From assembly GCF_006716465.1 (NCBI RefSeq), contig NZ_VFPB01000001.1:1398983-1462982 (forward strand): a DNA stretch of 64,000 nucleotides, written 5' to 3'. This stretch comes from Pseudoxanthomonas sp. 3HH-4 (GTDB lineage Bacteria; Pseudomonadota; Gammaproteobacteria; Xanthomonadales; Xanthomonadaceae). Below are positions 18,815 to 27,454 of this stretch, one piece after another. Numbering within the stretch: the stretch's first letter is position 1; each line of letters opens with the position of its first letter. Under the pieces are notes generated by a model that had not been told where the DNA came from, did no database searches, and saw only the letters and a list, made by a program, of their open reading frames with translations. The position numbers and the translations under genes are program-made.

Positions 18815-19489
18815 TCAGGCGGTGCGCGAGGGTCGGCGTACGGCGCGGAGCTTTCCGCTGGGGCCGCCGCCGCAATAGAACAGGTCGGCGCCGTCCGATT
18901 CCAGGCCGCTGATGTGCGCGCCCGCCGGCATGTCGAGGCGTTCCAGCACGCGCCCGTCGCGCGGGTCGATGCGGCGCAGGTCGCTGTCGTCGCCATCCCA
19001 GGTGGCGTGCCACAGGTCGCCGTCGACCCAGGAAACGCCGGTGACGAAGCGATCGGAGGCGAGGGTGCGAAGGATGGTGCCGGTCTCCGGATCGATCTGG
19101 TGGATGCAGCGATCGCGGTACTGGCCCACCCACAGGCTGCCTTCGGCCCAGGCCATGCCCGAGTCGCGGCCCGCGCCCGGCGCGGGAATCGACGCCACCA
19201 CGGCGCCGGTGGCCGGGTCGATCTTGTCGATGCGGGCTTCTGCGAGCTGATAGAGGTGCGTGCCGTCGAAGGCGGTACCGGCGTCGCCGGGGCGGTCGAT
19301 GCTGCGGACGACGTCGCCGCTGGCGGGTTCGATGGCCAGGATGCGTTCGCTGGTAGCGGCCCAGACATGGTGGCCGTCGTGGGTCACGCCATGGATGCTG
19401 GGCGCACCCTCGAACGGTCCGTATTCGCGCACGATTTCCGCCGTGCGTGCCGGGGCGGCATGGTGGGGGGTGGATGCAGTGTCGTTCAT
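18815..19489 (-). CDS. Beta-propeller (Vgb/PQQ-like) protein
   Basis: This 224-residue protein is built from repeated blades with the rhythm xxxWVATSERILAIEPASG, LYQLAEARIDKIDPATG, LWVGQYRDRCIHQIDPETG and LWHATWDGDDSDLRRIDP. This places it with the Vgb/glutamine-cyclotransferase-like seven-bladed propellers, although only four to five full blades are present. No signal peptide is visible, so it is probably cytosolic. It sits between the DUF899 gene and a transcription regulator on one strand. The enzymatic activity, if any, is unknown. Confidence 0.78.
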   Translation of the reverse strand: MNDTASTPHHAAPARTAEIVREYGPFEGAPSIHGVTHDGHHVWAATSERILAIEPASGDVVRSIDRPGDAGTAFDGTHLYQLAEARIDKIDPATGAVVASIPAPGAGRDSGMAWAEGSLWVGQYRDRCIHQIDPETGTILRTLASDRFVTGVSWVDGDLWHATWDGDDSDLRRIDPRDGRVLERLDMPAGAHISGLESDGADLFYCGGGPSGKLRAVRRPSRTA

Positions 19490-19523
19490 GCGGAACTCCG
19501 GATGCGCTGGGTGTGTGGCCACT

Positions 19524-20744
19524 CTACGCAGCCGGCAACACGGCAGGGAGTAACAAGATGGTCGTGAATCCAGACAGCGGCGGCGCCAGCCAGCGTTGTG
19601 CGCGGGCACGGCCCACCGAACGCGCGTGGCCGGCGCTTTCCAGTGCAACGAGCGCGCGCTGCACCGAGCGCTGACCCATGCCGGTGGCGAGCGCCAGTGC
19701 CGAGGTGGACCACGCCATGCCGTCTGCCAGCAGGCCCTGCAGGGACGCCTGTTCGCCATCCAGCGGAGGCGCCAGTACGGCGACGGCGCCTGCGCGGTGC
19801 GGCACCAGCAGGAAGCCGCGGTCGCTGGCGGTGATGTCGGCCAGCGGTGCGATGAGGCGACGCAGGCGTCCGATTTCCACACGCAGGCGCACGCGGTGCG
19901 TCTCGTCCGGATCGCGTGTCCGGAACACGCGCGCGATCAGTGCATTGCGGTCCACGTCGCCAGGCCAGCCGAGCGCGAGCGCGCGCAACAGGGCGAACAG
20001 CACAGGGCGTCGTGCGAGCGGCAGCGTCGCATCGGCCTCCCGCAGGCCATGGCGCACGGCGTCGACGACCAGCGTGCCGCTGGCCAGCAACGCGTCCACG
20101 TCGTCCAGCGTCACCGGTTGCTCGTGGCCGCCCTGCAGGAGGCGGGCGGCGGGCCGGTGCAGGATGTTGGAAACGCCCGCGATTTCGGCGGCCAGCGCGG
20201 GAATGCCGGCCTGCGCGGCGGCGGCGCCTGCCCGCGCCAACGCTTGGCGGGCGTCGCGCAGGCGCAACGAACGCAGTGCGATCTCCGCACGCGCAAGCGC
20301 AGCCAGCGCCTGGTGCGCGGGCGCACCCACGTCCACGCCAAGTGTTGCGAGCGAGGTGGCAGCCGCGTCGAGACGGCCCAGCAGCAGGTGGCGGCGGACG
20401 GCGATCAGGCTCGCGTGCGTGGCATTGGCATGGTCGCCGCGGGCGGCGAGCGTGCGGGCGGCGTCATCGAGCGCGCGTGGCGCATTGCCGAAGTCGCGCA
20501 GGGCCAGTGCGACCTCTGCTTCGGCGACCACGCAGCGTGCGCGCGACACCGGTTCGCGCATGCCGAAACCGCGTGCGGCACGCCGCAGCAGATCGCGTGC
20601 GCGCGGGTAGTCGCCGAGCTGCGCCATCGCGATGCCGCGCAGGGCCAGGGCGGGCGGATCGTCCCGCCAGCCGACATGGTTCAGTGCGCCCAGGACATCG
20701 CCGGACGAGAGGGCGCGCCCGGCGGCGGAGATCAGGGAATCCAT
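19524..20744 (-). CDS. Winged-helix/TPR-like transcriptional regulator
   Basis: The 406-residue protein has an alanine/leucine-rich helical-repeat N-terminal half (residues 15-190, TPR-like, ALALRGIAMAQLGDYPRARD). A winged-helix-like segment lies around 245-310 (VLFALLRALALGWPGDVDRN, HRVRLRVEIGRLRRLI, resembling OmpR/SARP-type DNA-binding folds), and a second helix-turn-helix lies near 350-385 (WSTSALALATGMGQRSVQRA). I infer a regulator of the downstream propeller and DUF899 genes, which begin 34 bp after it. No exact family is recognised. Confidence 0.65.
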   Translation of the reverse strand: MDSLISAAGRALSSGDVLGALNHVGWRDDPPALALRGIAMAQLGDYPRARDLLRRAARGFGMREPVSRARCVVAEAEVALALRDFGNAPRALDDAARTLAARGDHANATHASLIAVRRHLLLGRLDAAATSLATLGVDVGAPAHQALAALARAEIALRSLRLRDARQALARAGAAAAQAGIPALAAEIAGVSNILHRPAARLLQGGHEQPVTLDDVDALLASGTLVVDAVRHGLREADATLPLARRPVLFALLRALALGWPGDVDRNALIARVFRTRDPDETHRVRLRVEIGRLRRLIAPLADITASDRGFLLVPHRAGAVAVLAPPLDGEQASLQGLLADGMAWSTSALALATGMGQRSVQRALVALESAGHARSVGRARAQRWLAPPLSGFTTILLLPAVLPAA

Positions 20745-20783
20745 GCCGGCAGCCTACCGCGCCGCCGGTCCGCCGTCGCGGAT

Positions 20784-21242
20784 TCAGTCCGCCGCCAGTT
20801 CCTGTCGCATGCGCGCATGGTCGCGGCGGTACTGGCGCGCGAGCTGCGCCTTCTTCGTGGCGCTGAGAATCTTGCCGGAGACCTGGAAGAACTTCTTCTC
20901 CTCCTCGCGCAGATGGTGGTGCACCTTCTCCGACAGTTCGCGGACTTTCTTCAGCCAGGCGGCGTAGCGGGGATCCAGCGACTGGATGTCTTCGACCAGT
21001 TCATCGATCTCGTGGTGCTCGTGCAGGGCGTGGCGCGAGGAATTCAGGCCGCGGTCGTCCATCAGGATCGGGACGTAGAGGAACCGCTCTTCGGCGGCTG
21101 CGTGCGCCGCCAGTTCGATGCGCAGCGCGGTGAACAGGTCCAGCCGCTCGCGCGTGCCGGGCTTCGAACGCAGCAGGCGGCGGCACAGCGAGCGCTGCGT
21201 TTCATGGCTTTCGTGCAGGGCGTCGTAGATGGTTTCGGGCAT
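20784..21242 (-). CDS. Hemerythrin HHE-domain protein
   Basis: The 152-residue four-helix protein has metal-ligand histidine/glutamate patterns: HESHETQR near residue 11, AHAAAEERF near 48, HEHHEIDE near 73 and VHHHLREEEKKFF near 108. This is the hemerythrin HHE pattern for a di-iron site that binds oxygen, NO or iron. The ATG at 21242 is preferred over a TTG two codons earlier. It follows the catalase gene after 38 bp in the same direction, pointing to a joint role in oxidative stress. Confidence 0.9.
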   Translation of the reverse strand: MPETIYDALHESHETQRSLCRRLLRSKPGTRERLDLFTALRIELAAHAAAEERFLYVPILMDDRGLNSSRHALHEHHEIDELVEDIQSLDPRYAAWLKKVRELSEKVHHHLREEEKKFFQVSGKILSATKKAQLARQYRRDHARMRQELAAD

Positions 21243-21280
21243 GGGCAATGTCCTGGCGAGCGGCGTGGAACGGCAAACGA

Positions 21281-23374
21281 TCAGGGCAGGGTGCGTACCT
21301 TGGGTTCGCGCGCGTACTGGCGGGTACGCGCGGACTTGATGAACGCTGCCGTCTCCGACGCCTTCACCACGCCCGCATCCTTGCCGATACCGGCGGCCTT
21401 GATGACGGCGGACGCGCCATCGTCATGGGCGATCGCCTTCAGGTGACCGAACGCATCGCGCACCCAGTCGACCGCGGCGGACTCCGTCGACATAGCTTTG
21501 CCGGCGGCTTCGGACAGCACCAGTGCCACGGCATCGAACACCATCGATGGCGTGCCGGCGAGCTGTCCGTCCGCCGGCAATCGCTTGCCGTTGCCGAGCT
21601 TGGCGCCCCCGATCTTCGGCGCGACGATTTTGACCTGCGCGCCGTCGGCTTCCGCCGCTTTGCGCAGGGCAGCGATCGTTGCCGCATCCGAGCCATCGTC
21701 GACCAGGATGCCCACGCAGCGGCCCTGCAGGGTCGGCTTCATCTTGCCGATGATCTGCAGCGCGGGCGATGGCGGCATGTCCTGGGGCTTCACCGTGGTC
21801 GGCGGTGCGGGCGGCAGCGCCTCCAGGCCCAGGCCATCGGCGACGCGCTTGGCCAAGTCCGCATCGATGTGGCGCAGGTGCCCGACGATGGCCTCGCGCA
21901 CGTGCAGGGTTTCCACTTTCGACAGTTCGAACACCAGCGCACCCGCCATGTGCGCCTGCTCGAGTGCGGTCTGGCTGCGGAAGAACAGCCGTGCCTGGCT
22001 GTAGTGATCGGCGAAGCTCTCCGGCCGCACGCGTCCCTTGTGGCCGTCGGCCATGCTCGCGTGGCTGCGGAAGCCGGCGGGCGTCTCGCGTGGCGTGTCC
22101 CCCTGCAGGCTGCTGGGCTCGTAGTTCACGCGGCCCTTCGGCACCTGCACCTGCATGTGGCCGTCACGTTGCAGGTTGGCGAACGGGCACTTCGGCGCGT
22201 TGACCGGGATCTGGTGGAAGTTGGGCCCGCCGAGCCGCGAGAGCTGCGTGTCCAGGTACGAGAACAGCCGGCCCTGCAGCAGTGGATCGTTGCTGAAGTC
22301 GATGCCGGGCACGATGTTGGCGGGGCAGTAGGCGACCTGTTCGGTTTCGGCGAAGAAGTTGTCCGGCCAGCGGTCCAGCACCATGCGGCCGATCACCGTC
22401 AGCGGCACGAGCTCTTCGGGGATCAGCTTGGTGGGATCCAGATGATCGAACGGGAAGGCATCGGCCTGTTCTTCGGTGAACAGTTGCACGGCCAGCTCCC
22501 ATTCCGGGAAGTCGCCCTTCTGGATGGCCTCGAACAGGTCGCGACGATGGAAGTCGTTGTCGGCCGCCTGCAGTTTCACGGCTTCGTCCCACACGGTCGA
22601 CTGGATGCCGAGCTTCGGCCGCCAGTGGAACTTGACGAAGGTGCTGTTGCCCTTGGCGTCGAGCAGCCGGAAGCTGTGCACGCCGAACCCTTCCATCATG
22701 CGCAGCGAGCGCGGAATCGTGCGGTCGCTCATCGCCCACATGATCATGTGGAAGGCTTCCGGCGTCAGCGAGATGAAATCCCAGAACGTGTCGTGCGCGC
22801 TGCCGGCCTGCGGATAGGCACGGTCCGGTTCCATCTTCACCGAGTGCACCAGGTCCGGGAACTTCATCGCATCCTGGATGAAGAACACCGGGATGTTGTT
22901 GCCCACCAAGTCCCAGTTGCCCTCCTGCGTGTAGAACTTCACCGCGAAGCCGCGCACGTCGCGCGGCGTGTCCACCGAGCCCGCGCCGCCGGCGACGGTG
23001 GAGAAGCGGCAGAACACCGGCGTACGCACGCCGGTCTCGTTCAACACGCACGCGGTGGTGTACTTCTTCAGCGACTTCGTCAACTCGAAGTAGCCGTGCG
23101 CGCCGGAACCGCGCGCATGCACGATGCGCTCGGGGATGCGCTCATGGTCGAAGTGGGTGATCTTCTCGCGCAGGATGAAGTCTTCCAGCAGCGTCGGTCC
23201 GCGGTCGTGCGCGCGCAGCGAGTTCTGGTTGTCGCTGACCGGGATGCCCTGGTTGGTGGTCAGCGGTGGATGCTTGCCGCCGGCGCTGAAGTGGAGTTCG
23301 CCGCCCGCGCCGCGCGTCGCGTTGTCGGCGGTGGGACGAGGGGAGGATTTCGCGGGGGATTTGCGCGCTGCCAT
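21281..23374 (-). CDS. katE: Large-subunit (HPII-type) monofunctional catalase
   Basis: The 697-residue heme catalase breaks down hydrogen peroxide. The catalytic histidine is H86 ([12 protein letters not shown]) and the distal asparagine is N159 ([10 protein letters not shown]). The proximal-tyrosine motif [14 protein letters not shown] follows around residue 370. After about residue 540 a DJ-1/PfpI-like domain follows ([18 protein letters not shown]), which defines clade-2 large catalases. The ATG at 23374 gives the basic, disordered N-terminus usual for HPII. It is followed by the hemerythrin gene. Confidence 0.96.
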   Translation of the reverse strand: MAARKSPAKSSPRPTADNATRGAGGELHFSAGGKHPPLTTNQGIPVSDNQNSLRAHDRGPTLLEDFILREKITHFDHERIPERIVHARGSGAHGYFELTKSLKKYTTACVLNETGVRTPVFCRFSTVAGGAGSVDTPRDVRGFAVKFYTQEGNWDLVGNNIPVFFIQDAMKFPDLVHSVKMEPDRAYPQAGSAHDTFWDFISLTPEAFHMIMWAMSDRTIPRSLRMMEGFGVHSFRLLDAKGNSTFVKFHWRPKLGIQSTVWDEAVKLQAADNDFHRRDLFEAIQKGDFPEWELAVQLFTEEQADAFPFDHLDPTKLIPEELVPLTVIGRMVLDRWPDNFFAETEQVAYCPANIVPGIDFSNDPLLQGRLFSYLDTQLSRLGGPNFHQIPVNAPKCPFANLQRDGHMQVQVPKGRVNYEPSSLQGDTPRETPAGFRSHASMADGHKGRVRPESFADHYSQARLFFRSQTALEQAHMAGALVFELSKVETLHVREAIVGHLRHIDADLAKRVADGLGLEALPPAPPTTVKPQDMPPSPALQIIGKMKPTLQGRCVGILVDDGSDAATIAALRKAAEADGAQVKIVAPKIGGAKLGNGKRLPADGQLAGTPSMVFDAVALVLSEAAGKAMSTESAAVDWVRDAFGHLKAIAHDDGASAVIKAAGIGKDAGVVKASETAAFIKSARTRQYAREPKVRTLP

Positions 23375-23553
23375 GGGGGGCTCCTGGACGGCGTGGGCAC
23401 TCCGTGGTGGAGGGCCTTGGCACGCTTCATCATCGGCGTGGCCGCGTGGAGACCGCGTTAGGAGGCGTTGACGGCGGGCCGACGCGCGGTCGCGGACACT
23501 GGCTGTCCGCATCCGGTGGCATCACTGTCGCCTTTCCCCTTGGAGATGACGCA

Positions 23554-23982
23554 ATGGAAACGAACGAACTGCATCGCGGCCGCCTGATCGACCACATCCA
23601 GCTGGTCGTGCGCGACCTGCAGGCCAGCAAGGCCTTCTACAGCGCGGTGTTCGACGTGCTGGGCGTGCCGATGGGCGGCGAAGACGCGGGGTATTTCTGG
23701 GCGGACGAACTGTTCGTCTCCACCGCGGACAGCGAAGCCGCGCACGGCGAGCTCACCGGTCGCCACCACCTCGCGTTCCAGGCGCAGGACCGCGCGATGG
23801 TGGACCGTTTCCATGAGGTCGCGCTCGCGCACGGCGGCAAGGACAACGGCGCGCCGGGCCTGCGCGACTACCATCCCGGCTACTACGGCGCGTTTGTGCT
23901 CGACCCGGATGGCAACAACATCGAAGCGGTCTACCACGGCGAAGCCAAGCGCAGTGCGCAGTCGGTCAAGGTGGAGTTCTGA
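23554..23982 (+). CDS. VOC-family (glyoxalase/bleomycin-resistance fold) protein
   Basis: The 142-residue single-domain VOC protein begins with IDHIQLVVRDLQAS, whose histidine is a typical metal ligand. It contains GRHHLAFQAQD with the second ligand region and ends with VLDPDGNNIEAVYHG, which carries the metal-binding glutamate. Such proteins are dioxygenases, isomerases or resistance proteins; the substrate cannot be read here. The ATG is preceded by a purine-rich TTGGAGATGA stretch. It is transcribed away from katE. Confidence 0.88.
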   Translation: METNELHRGRLIDHIQLVVRDLQASKAFYSAVFDVLGVPMGGEDAGYFWADELFVSTADSEAAHGELTGRHHLAFQAQDRAMVDRFHEVALAHGGKDNGAPGLRDYHPGYYGAFVLDPDGNNIEAVYHGEAKRSAQSVKVEF

Positions 23983-23986
23983 AACA

Positions 23987-24038
23987 TCCTTCTCCCCGCG
24001 TGGCGGGGAGAAGGTGCCGAAGGCGGATGAGGGGCGAG
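23987..24038 (-). repeat. Dispersed CCCCTCATCC hairpin repeat, copy 4 (inverted)
   Basis: CCTTCTCCCCGC, a short loop, GCGGGGAGAAGG, then TGCCGAAGGCGGATGAGGGG: the inverted form of the unit at 9151. It begins 4 bp after the VOC gene stop and may act as a transcription barrier there. Confidence 0.8.
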
Positions 24039-24082
24039 CGCCGAACGTGGAGGCACCGCGTTACGTCGATTGCCTCGGCTCC

Positions 24083-24136
24083 GTTCGCCCCTCACCCGCC
24101 CTTCGGGCACCCTCTCCCCGCTTCGCAGGGAGAGGG
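24083..24136 (+). repeat. Dispersed CCCCTCATCC hairpin repeat, copy 5
   Basis: TTCGCCCCTCACCCGCCCTT, then CGGGCACCCTCTCCCCGC, a short loop and a closing GGGAGAGGG arm. Copies 4 and 5 face each other across about 45 bp between the convergent VOC and SDR genes. Confidence 0.78.
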
Positions 24137-24158
24137 AACGGCGATTGTGCGCGCTGGC

Positions 24159-24932
24159 TTACAGAAACATCCCGCCCGACGCCTCGATGCGCTGCGCATT
24201 CACCCAGCGGTTGGCCGGCGACAGCAGCGAGGCGACCACGCCGCCGATGTCGTCCGGCAGGCCGACGCGGCCCAGTGCGGTCTGTGAGGCGACGAAGGCA
24301 TTGAGCTGCGCGTTGTCGCGCACGGCGCCGCCGCCGAAGTCGGTTTCGATCGCGCCGGGCGCCACGATGTTGACGGCGATGCCGCGCGCGCCCAGTTCCT
24401 TGGCCTGGTAGCGGGTCAGCACTTCCACCGCGCCCTTCATCGCCGCATACGCGGCGTAGCCGGGCAGGGCGAAACGGGTCAGGCCCGAGGAGATGTTGAT
24501 GATGCGACCGCCATCGGCGAGCAGCGGCAGCAGCGCCTGGGTCAGGAAGAACGGCCCCTTCAGGTGCACGTCTACCAGCGCATCGAACTGCGCGCGCGTG
24601 GTCTCGGTGAAAGCGGCGTGCACGCCCATGCCGGCGTTGTTGACGAGGTGATCGAAGCGATCGTGACCCCAAGTGGTGAGCTGGGCGCGCACCGCGTCAA
24701 CGAAAGCGTCGAACGTGTCGCTTTGGCCCACGTCCAGCGGCAGCGCTGCAGCGCGCTGACCGAAGGCTTCGATCTCGGCGACGACCGCCGCCGCTTCGGC
24801 CTGCTGGCTGCGGTAAGTGATGAGGATATCGTGACCCTGGCGAGCCACGGCCAGGGCCATGTTGCGGCCCAGGCCGCGGCTGCCGCCGGAGATCAGGGTG
24901 AGGGGGGAGGGGGAAGAAGCAGTCGCGGTCAT
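24159..24932 (-). CDS. Short-chain dehydrogenase/reductase
   Basis: The 257-residue classical SDR has the glycine-rich cofactor loop SGGSRGLGRN (about 15-24), NNAGMG (about 98-103), the catalytic serine in INISSGL and YAAYAAMK (YxxxK). A tyrosine-arginine (TYRSQ) after beta-strand 2 suggests NADP preference. It is an oxidoreductase of unknown substrate. It is transcribed divergently from the LysR gene over a 127-bp intergenic region, the usual arrangement for a LysR-controlled target. Confidence 0.92.
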   Translation of the reverse strand: MTATASSPSPLTLISGGSRGLGRNMALAVARQGHDILITYRSQQAEAAAVVAEIEAFGQRAAALPLDVGQSDTFDAFVDAVRAQLTTWGHDRFDHLVNNAGMGVHAAFTETTRAQFDALVDVHLKGPFFLTQALLPLLADGGRIINISSGLTRFALPGYAAYAAMKGAVEVLTRYQAKELGARGIAVNIVAPGAIETDFGGGAVRDNAQLNAFVASQTALGRVGLPDDIGGVVASLLSPANRWVNAQRIEASGGMFL

Positions 24933-25014
24933 GGCAGGTCTCCAGTCGGGGAATGCGGTGGATTCACCGTAGAGGCACTGTATTGGGTGAGATTCGACGG
25001 ATAAATCGGCATAG

Positions 25015-25042
25015 AATGATTGGATCATTCGTCCAGTACGAA
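25015..25042. promoter_or_regulatory. Candidate LysR operator in SDR-LysR intergenic region
   Basis: AATGATTGGATCATT at 25015-25029 is a perfect palindrome with a 3-bp centre. It is followed directly by TTCG-N7-CGAA (25028-25042). Two interlocking dyads between divergent SDR and LysR genes fit a LysR recognition and activation site. The assignment rests on position and symmetry only. Confidence 0.5.
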
Positions 25043-25059
25043 CAATCGCCAAGGCTGCC

Positions 25060-25962
25060 ATGAATCGTCTCGACGCCATGCAGGCCTTCGTCCGGGTCGC
25101 GGAGATGGCCAGCTTCACCCGCGCCGCCGACAGCCTGGGCATGCCCAAGGCGAGCGTCTCCACCGCCGTGCAGCAGCTGGAAGCCTGGCTGGGCACGCAG
25201 CTGCTGCACCGGACCACGCGGCGCGTGCAGCTGACCCAGGACGGGCAGGCGTTCTACGAGCGCTGCCAGGACCTGCTGGCGGACATGGACGAGGTGCAGC
25301 ATCTGTTCGCGCGTTCGCCGCAGGCGCTGCGCGGCCGGTTGCGCGTAGACATGCCGGCGCGCTTCGCACGGCACTTCGTGCTGCCGCACCTGCCGGCGTT
25401 CCTGCAGGACCATCCGCAACTGGCGTTGGAACTGAGCTGCACCGACCGTCGCGTGGACGTGGTGCGCGAGGGCTTCGACTGCGTGCTGCGCGTGGGTACG
25501 CTGGCCGACACCAGCCTGATCGCACGGCCGTTGGGCCAGCTGCGCGTGGTGACCTGCGCCAGCCCGGACTACCTGCAACGGCATGGGGTGCCGCGGTCGC
25601 CGGATGAGCTGCACACGCATCGGCTGATCCACTACGCCAGCCAGTTCGGCGGCAAACCCGATGGCTGGGAGTACTGGGACGGCGCGCGCTACGCCAGCGT
25701 GCCGGTGGAAGGTGCGCTGACGGTGAACAGTTCCGACGCCTACGAAGCTGCCTGCATCGCCGGACTGGGGTTGATCCAGGCACCGGTCGCCGGCCTGCGC
25801 GCGCTGCTGGAGCAGGGACTGCTGGTGGAAGTACTGCCGCAGTACGCCGCGGAGCCGATGCCGGTGACGCTGCTGTACGCGCACCGCCGCCACCTGCCAC
25901 AGCGCGTGCAGGCATTCATGGCGTGGCTGGCAGAGACGGTGCGGCCCTCCCTGGACGCCTGA
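25060..25962 (+). CDS. LysR-family transcriptional regulator
   Basis: The 300-residue regulator has an N-terminal winged helix-turn-helix (residues 1-60, FTRAADSLGMPKASVSTAVQ) and a periplasmic-binding-protein-like effector domain (about 90-295, with GFDCVLRVGTLADTSLIARP). The start MNRLDAMQAFVRVAE is canonical for this group. The divergent SDR gene is the likely target and autoregulation is likely. The effector is unknown. Confidence 0.94.
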   Translation: MNRLDAMQAFVRVAEMASFTRAADSLGMPKASVSTAVQQLEAWLGTQLLHRTTRRVQLTQDGQAFYERCQDLLADMDEVQHLFARSPQALRGRLRVDMPARFARHFVLPHLPAFLQDHPQLALELSCTDRRVDVVREGFDCVLRVGTLADTSLIARPLGQLRVVTCASPDYLQRHGVPRSPDELHTHRLIHYASQFGGKPDGWEYWDGARYASVPVEGALTVNSSDAYEAACIAGLGLIQAPVAGLRALLEQGLLVEVLPQYAAEPMPVTLLYAHRRHLPQRVQAFMAWLAETVRPSLDA

Positions 25963-25989
25963 TCCACGACGTGGCGTGCACGGCGCACC

Positions 25990-27234
25990 TCATGCGGTCT
26001 GCCGTCCGCCGGTATCGACTTGCGCGCGGCGTCGCACGAGGAGGCGGAAGAATGGGCCGGTCAGCAGGGTCGACAGCACGGCCAGGGTGACCAGTGCGGC
26101 GAAGGCGTGTTCGGACAGCAGGCCATGGTCACGCAGGATGGTGGCCGCGACGATTTCCATCAGCCCCTTGCATTGCAGCAGCGCACCCACGGCCAGCGCT
26201 TCACGGCGCGACAGCGAGGGGGCCGGCGGACACAGCAGCACCGCGACCAGCTTGGCGACGACCGCCAGGACGAGCAGCACCAGCGACGCCTGCAGCGAGG
26301 CCCAGCCCAGCACCCCGCCATCGATCTTCAGGCCGCTGTGGCCGAAGAACAGCGGCGCCAGCCCGATCAGGGCGAACTGGCCCAGGCGTTCCACCGGCAG
26401 TCGCCTGGACCATGCCGGCGGCACCATCGCGCCACCGAAGTAGGCGCCGAGCAACGCATGCAGGCCCAGCTGCGAACTCGCCCAGGCGCCGGCCACGAGG
26501 AACACCGGTAATGACAGCCACACCAGCCAAAGGGGCAGCTGTCCGGGCATGCGCTGCGCCAGAGCGCCGGTGGCGGCCAGCATGACGAGCGTTCCCACCG
26601 CGAGCAGGTGCAGGGCGGAGACGCCGGCCAGCAGCGAACCGCCTTCGGCCACCAACAACAGCAGTGCCAAGCCGATCCACAGTACGGCGTCGTCGATCAC
26701 GGCGATGCGCAGCGCGAGCTGGGTCAGCGGCCGGTGCAGTGGGCCGAGTTCGCGCACGATACCGATCAACACCGGTAGCGCGCTGACGGCGATGCACAGG
26801 CCGATCGCAAGCGTCCCCATCCAGGCGCCGCCCTCCGGCGCGTCCCAACCCGGCAAACCGGTGAAGTAGGCATGCGCTGCAAGCGTGCCGAGCGTGAACG
26901 GAAGCAGCAGCGCCATTCCCGCGCTGGCGACGAAGCGCAGCGCTTGCGTGGGAGGCAGTGGCTTGGCATCGGCGGTGGTGGGAAGGTGCGCGGACTGGCG
27001 CGTTTCCAGGCCGGCGGTGAACGCAAGCAGCAGCACGCCGATGAAGCCTATCTGGTCGCCGATCTTCGACGGTACGCCCCAGCTGGCAGGCAGCACGCCG
27101 GTGGCGGCCAGCAGCAAGCCGATGATGATGGGGATGACGGCGATGGGAATGGAACGCCCCAGCAAGCGCCACGCCGTCCAGGCGAGGCCGATGAAGATCA
27201 GGGCGTCGAGGGCGAGCGCAGTCAGGCCGGTCAT
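25990..27234 (-). CDS. Kef/NapA-type cation:proton antiporter
   Basis: The 414-residue integral membrane protein has about twelve transmembrane helices. The AVIDDAVLW segment in the middle carries the paired aspartates of CPA2 antiporters, and GHSGLKIDGG is a conserved re-entrant region. No TrkA-N regulatory domain follows, so it is a stand-alone transporter exchanging Na+ or K+ for H+. The ATG at 27234 is preferred; a GTG at 27261 would add nine residues. Confidence 0.87.
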   Translation of the reverse strand: MTGLTALALDALIFIGLAWTAWRLLGRSIPIAVIPIIIGLLLAATGVLPASWGVPSKIGDQIGFIGVLLLAFTAGLETRQSAHLPTTADAKPLPPTQALRFVASAGMALLLPFTLGTLAAHAYFTGLPGWDAPEGGAWMGTLAIGLCIAVSALPVLIGIVRELGPLHRPLTQLALRIAVIDDAVLWIGLALLLLVAEGGSLLAGVSALHLLAVGTLVMLAATGALAQRMPGQLPLWLVWLSLPVFLVAGAWASSQLGLHALLGAYFGGAMVPPAWSRRLPVERLGQFALIGLAPLFFGHSGLKIDGGVLGWASLQASLVLLVLAVVAKLVAVLLCPPAPSLSRREALAVGALLQCKGLMEIVAATILRDHGLLSEHAFAALVTLAVLSTLLTGPFFRLLVRRRAQVDTGGRQTA

Positions 27235-27306
27235 GGCGGCGATGTTAACCGTGCCGCGCACATGGCGTCGCCGCCTGTCGGCAGCGGTGTGCTGTCCCTC
27301 TGCCCT

Positions 27307-27377
27307 GTGGGAGCGACGTCAGGTGCGAAGAGAGCCCGAGGTATCGCTGAAAGGCATCGCGACAGACGTCGCTCCCG
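27307..27377. repeat. Degenerate GTAG-type palindrome pair
   Basis: GTGGGAGCGACGTC at 27307 and GACGTCGCTCCC ending at 27377 match the arms of the pairs at 32422, 36918 and 57799. The GTAG head has decayed to GTGG and the inner arm sequences have diverged. It lies between the antiporter start and the gcvP end. Confidence 0.6.
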
Positions 27378-27404
27378 CAAGCTGGAAGATCCGGTCCGGA
27401 CAGT

Positions 27405-27431
27405 AGAAGGCCCCGCACTGCGGGGCCTTCT
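27405..27431 (-). terminator. Terminator after gcvP
   Basis: AAGGCCCCGC pairs with GCGGGGCCTT around a 3-base loop, a perfect 10-bp stem 26 bp beyond the gcvP stop. The trailing T content is low (CT rather than a T run), so efficiency is uncertain. Confidence 0.7.
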
Positions 27432-27454
27432 CTCGTGGATGGAACCCTGGCGGA

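Noticed and set aside
21248..23461. A 737-codon open frame opposite katE
   Set aside because: It is an antisense artefact; the catalase on the other strand has all catalytic residues.
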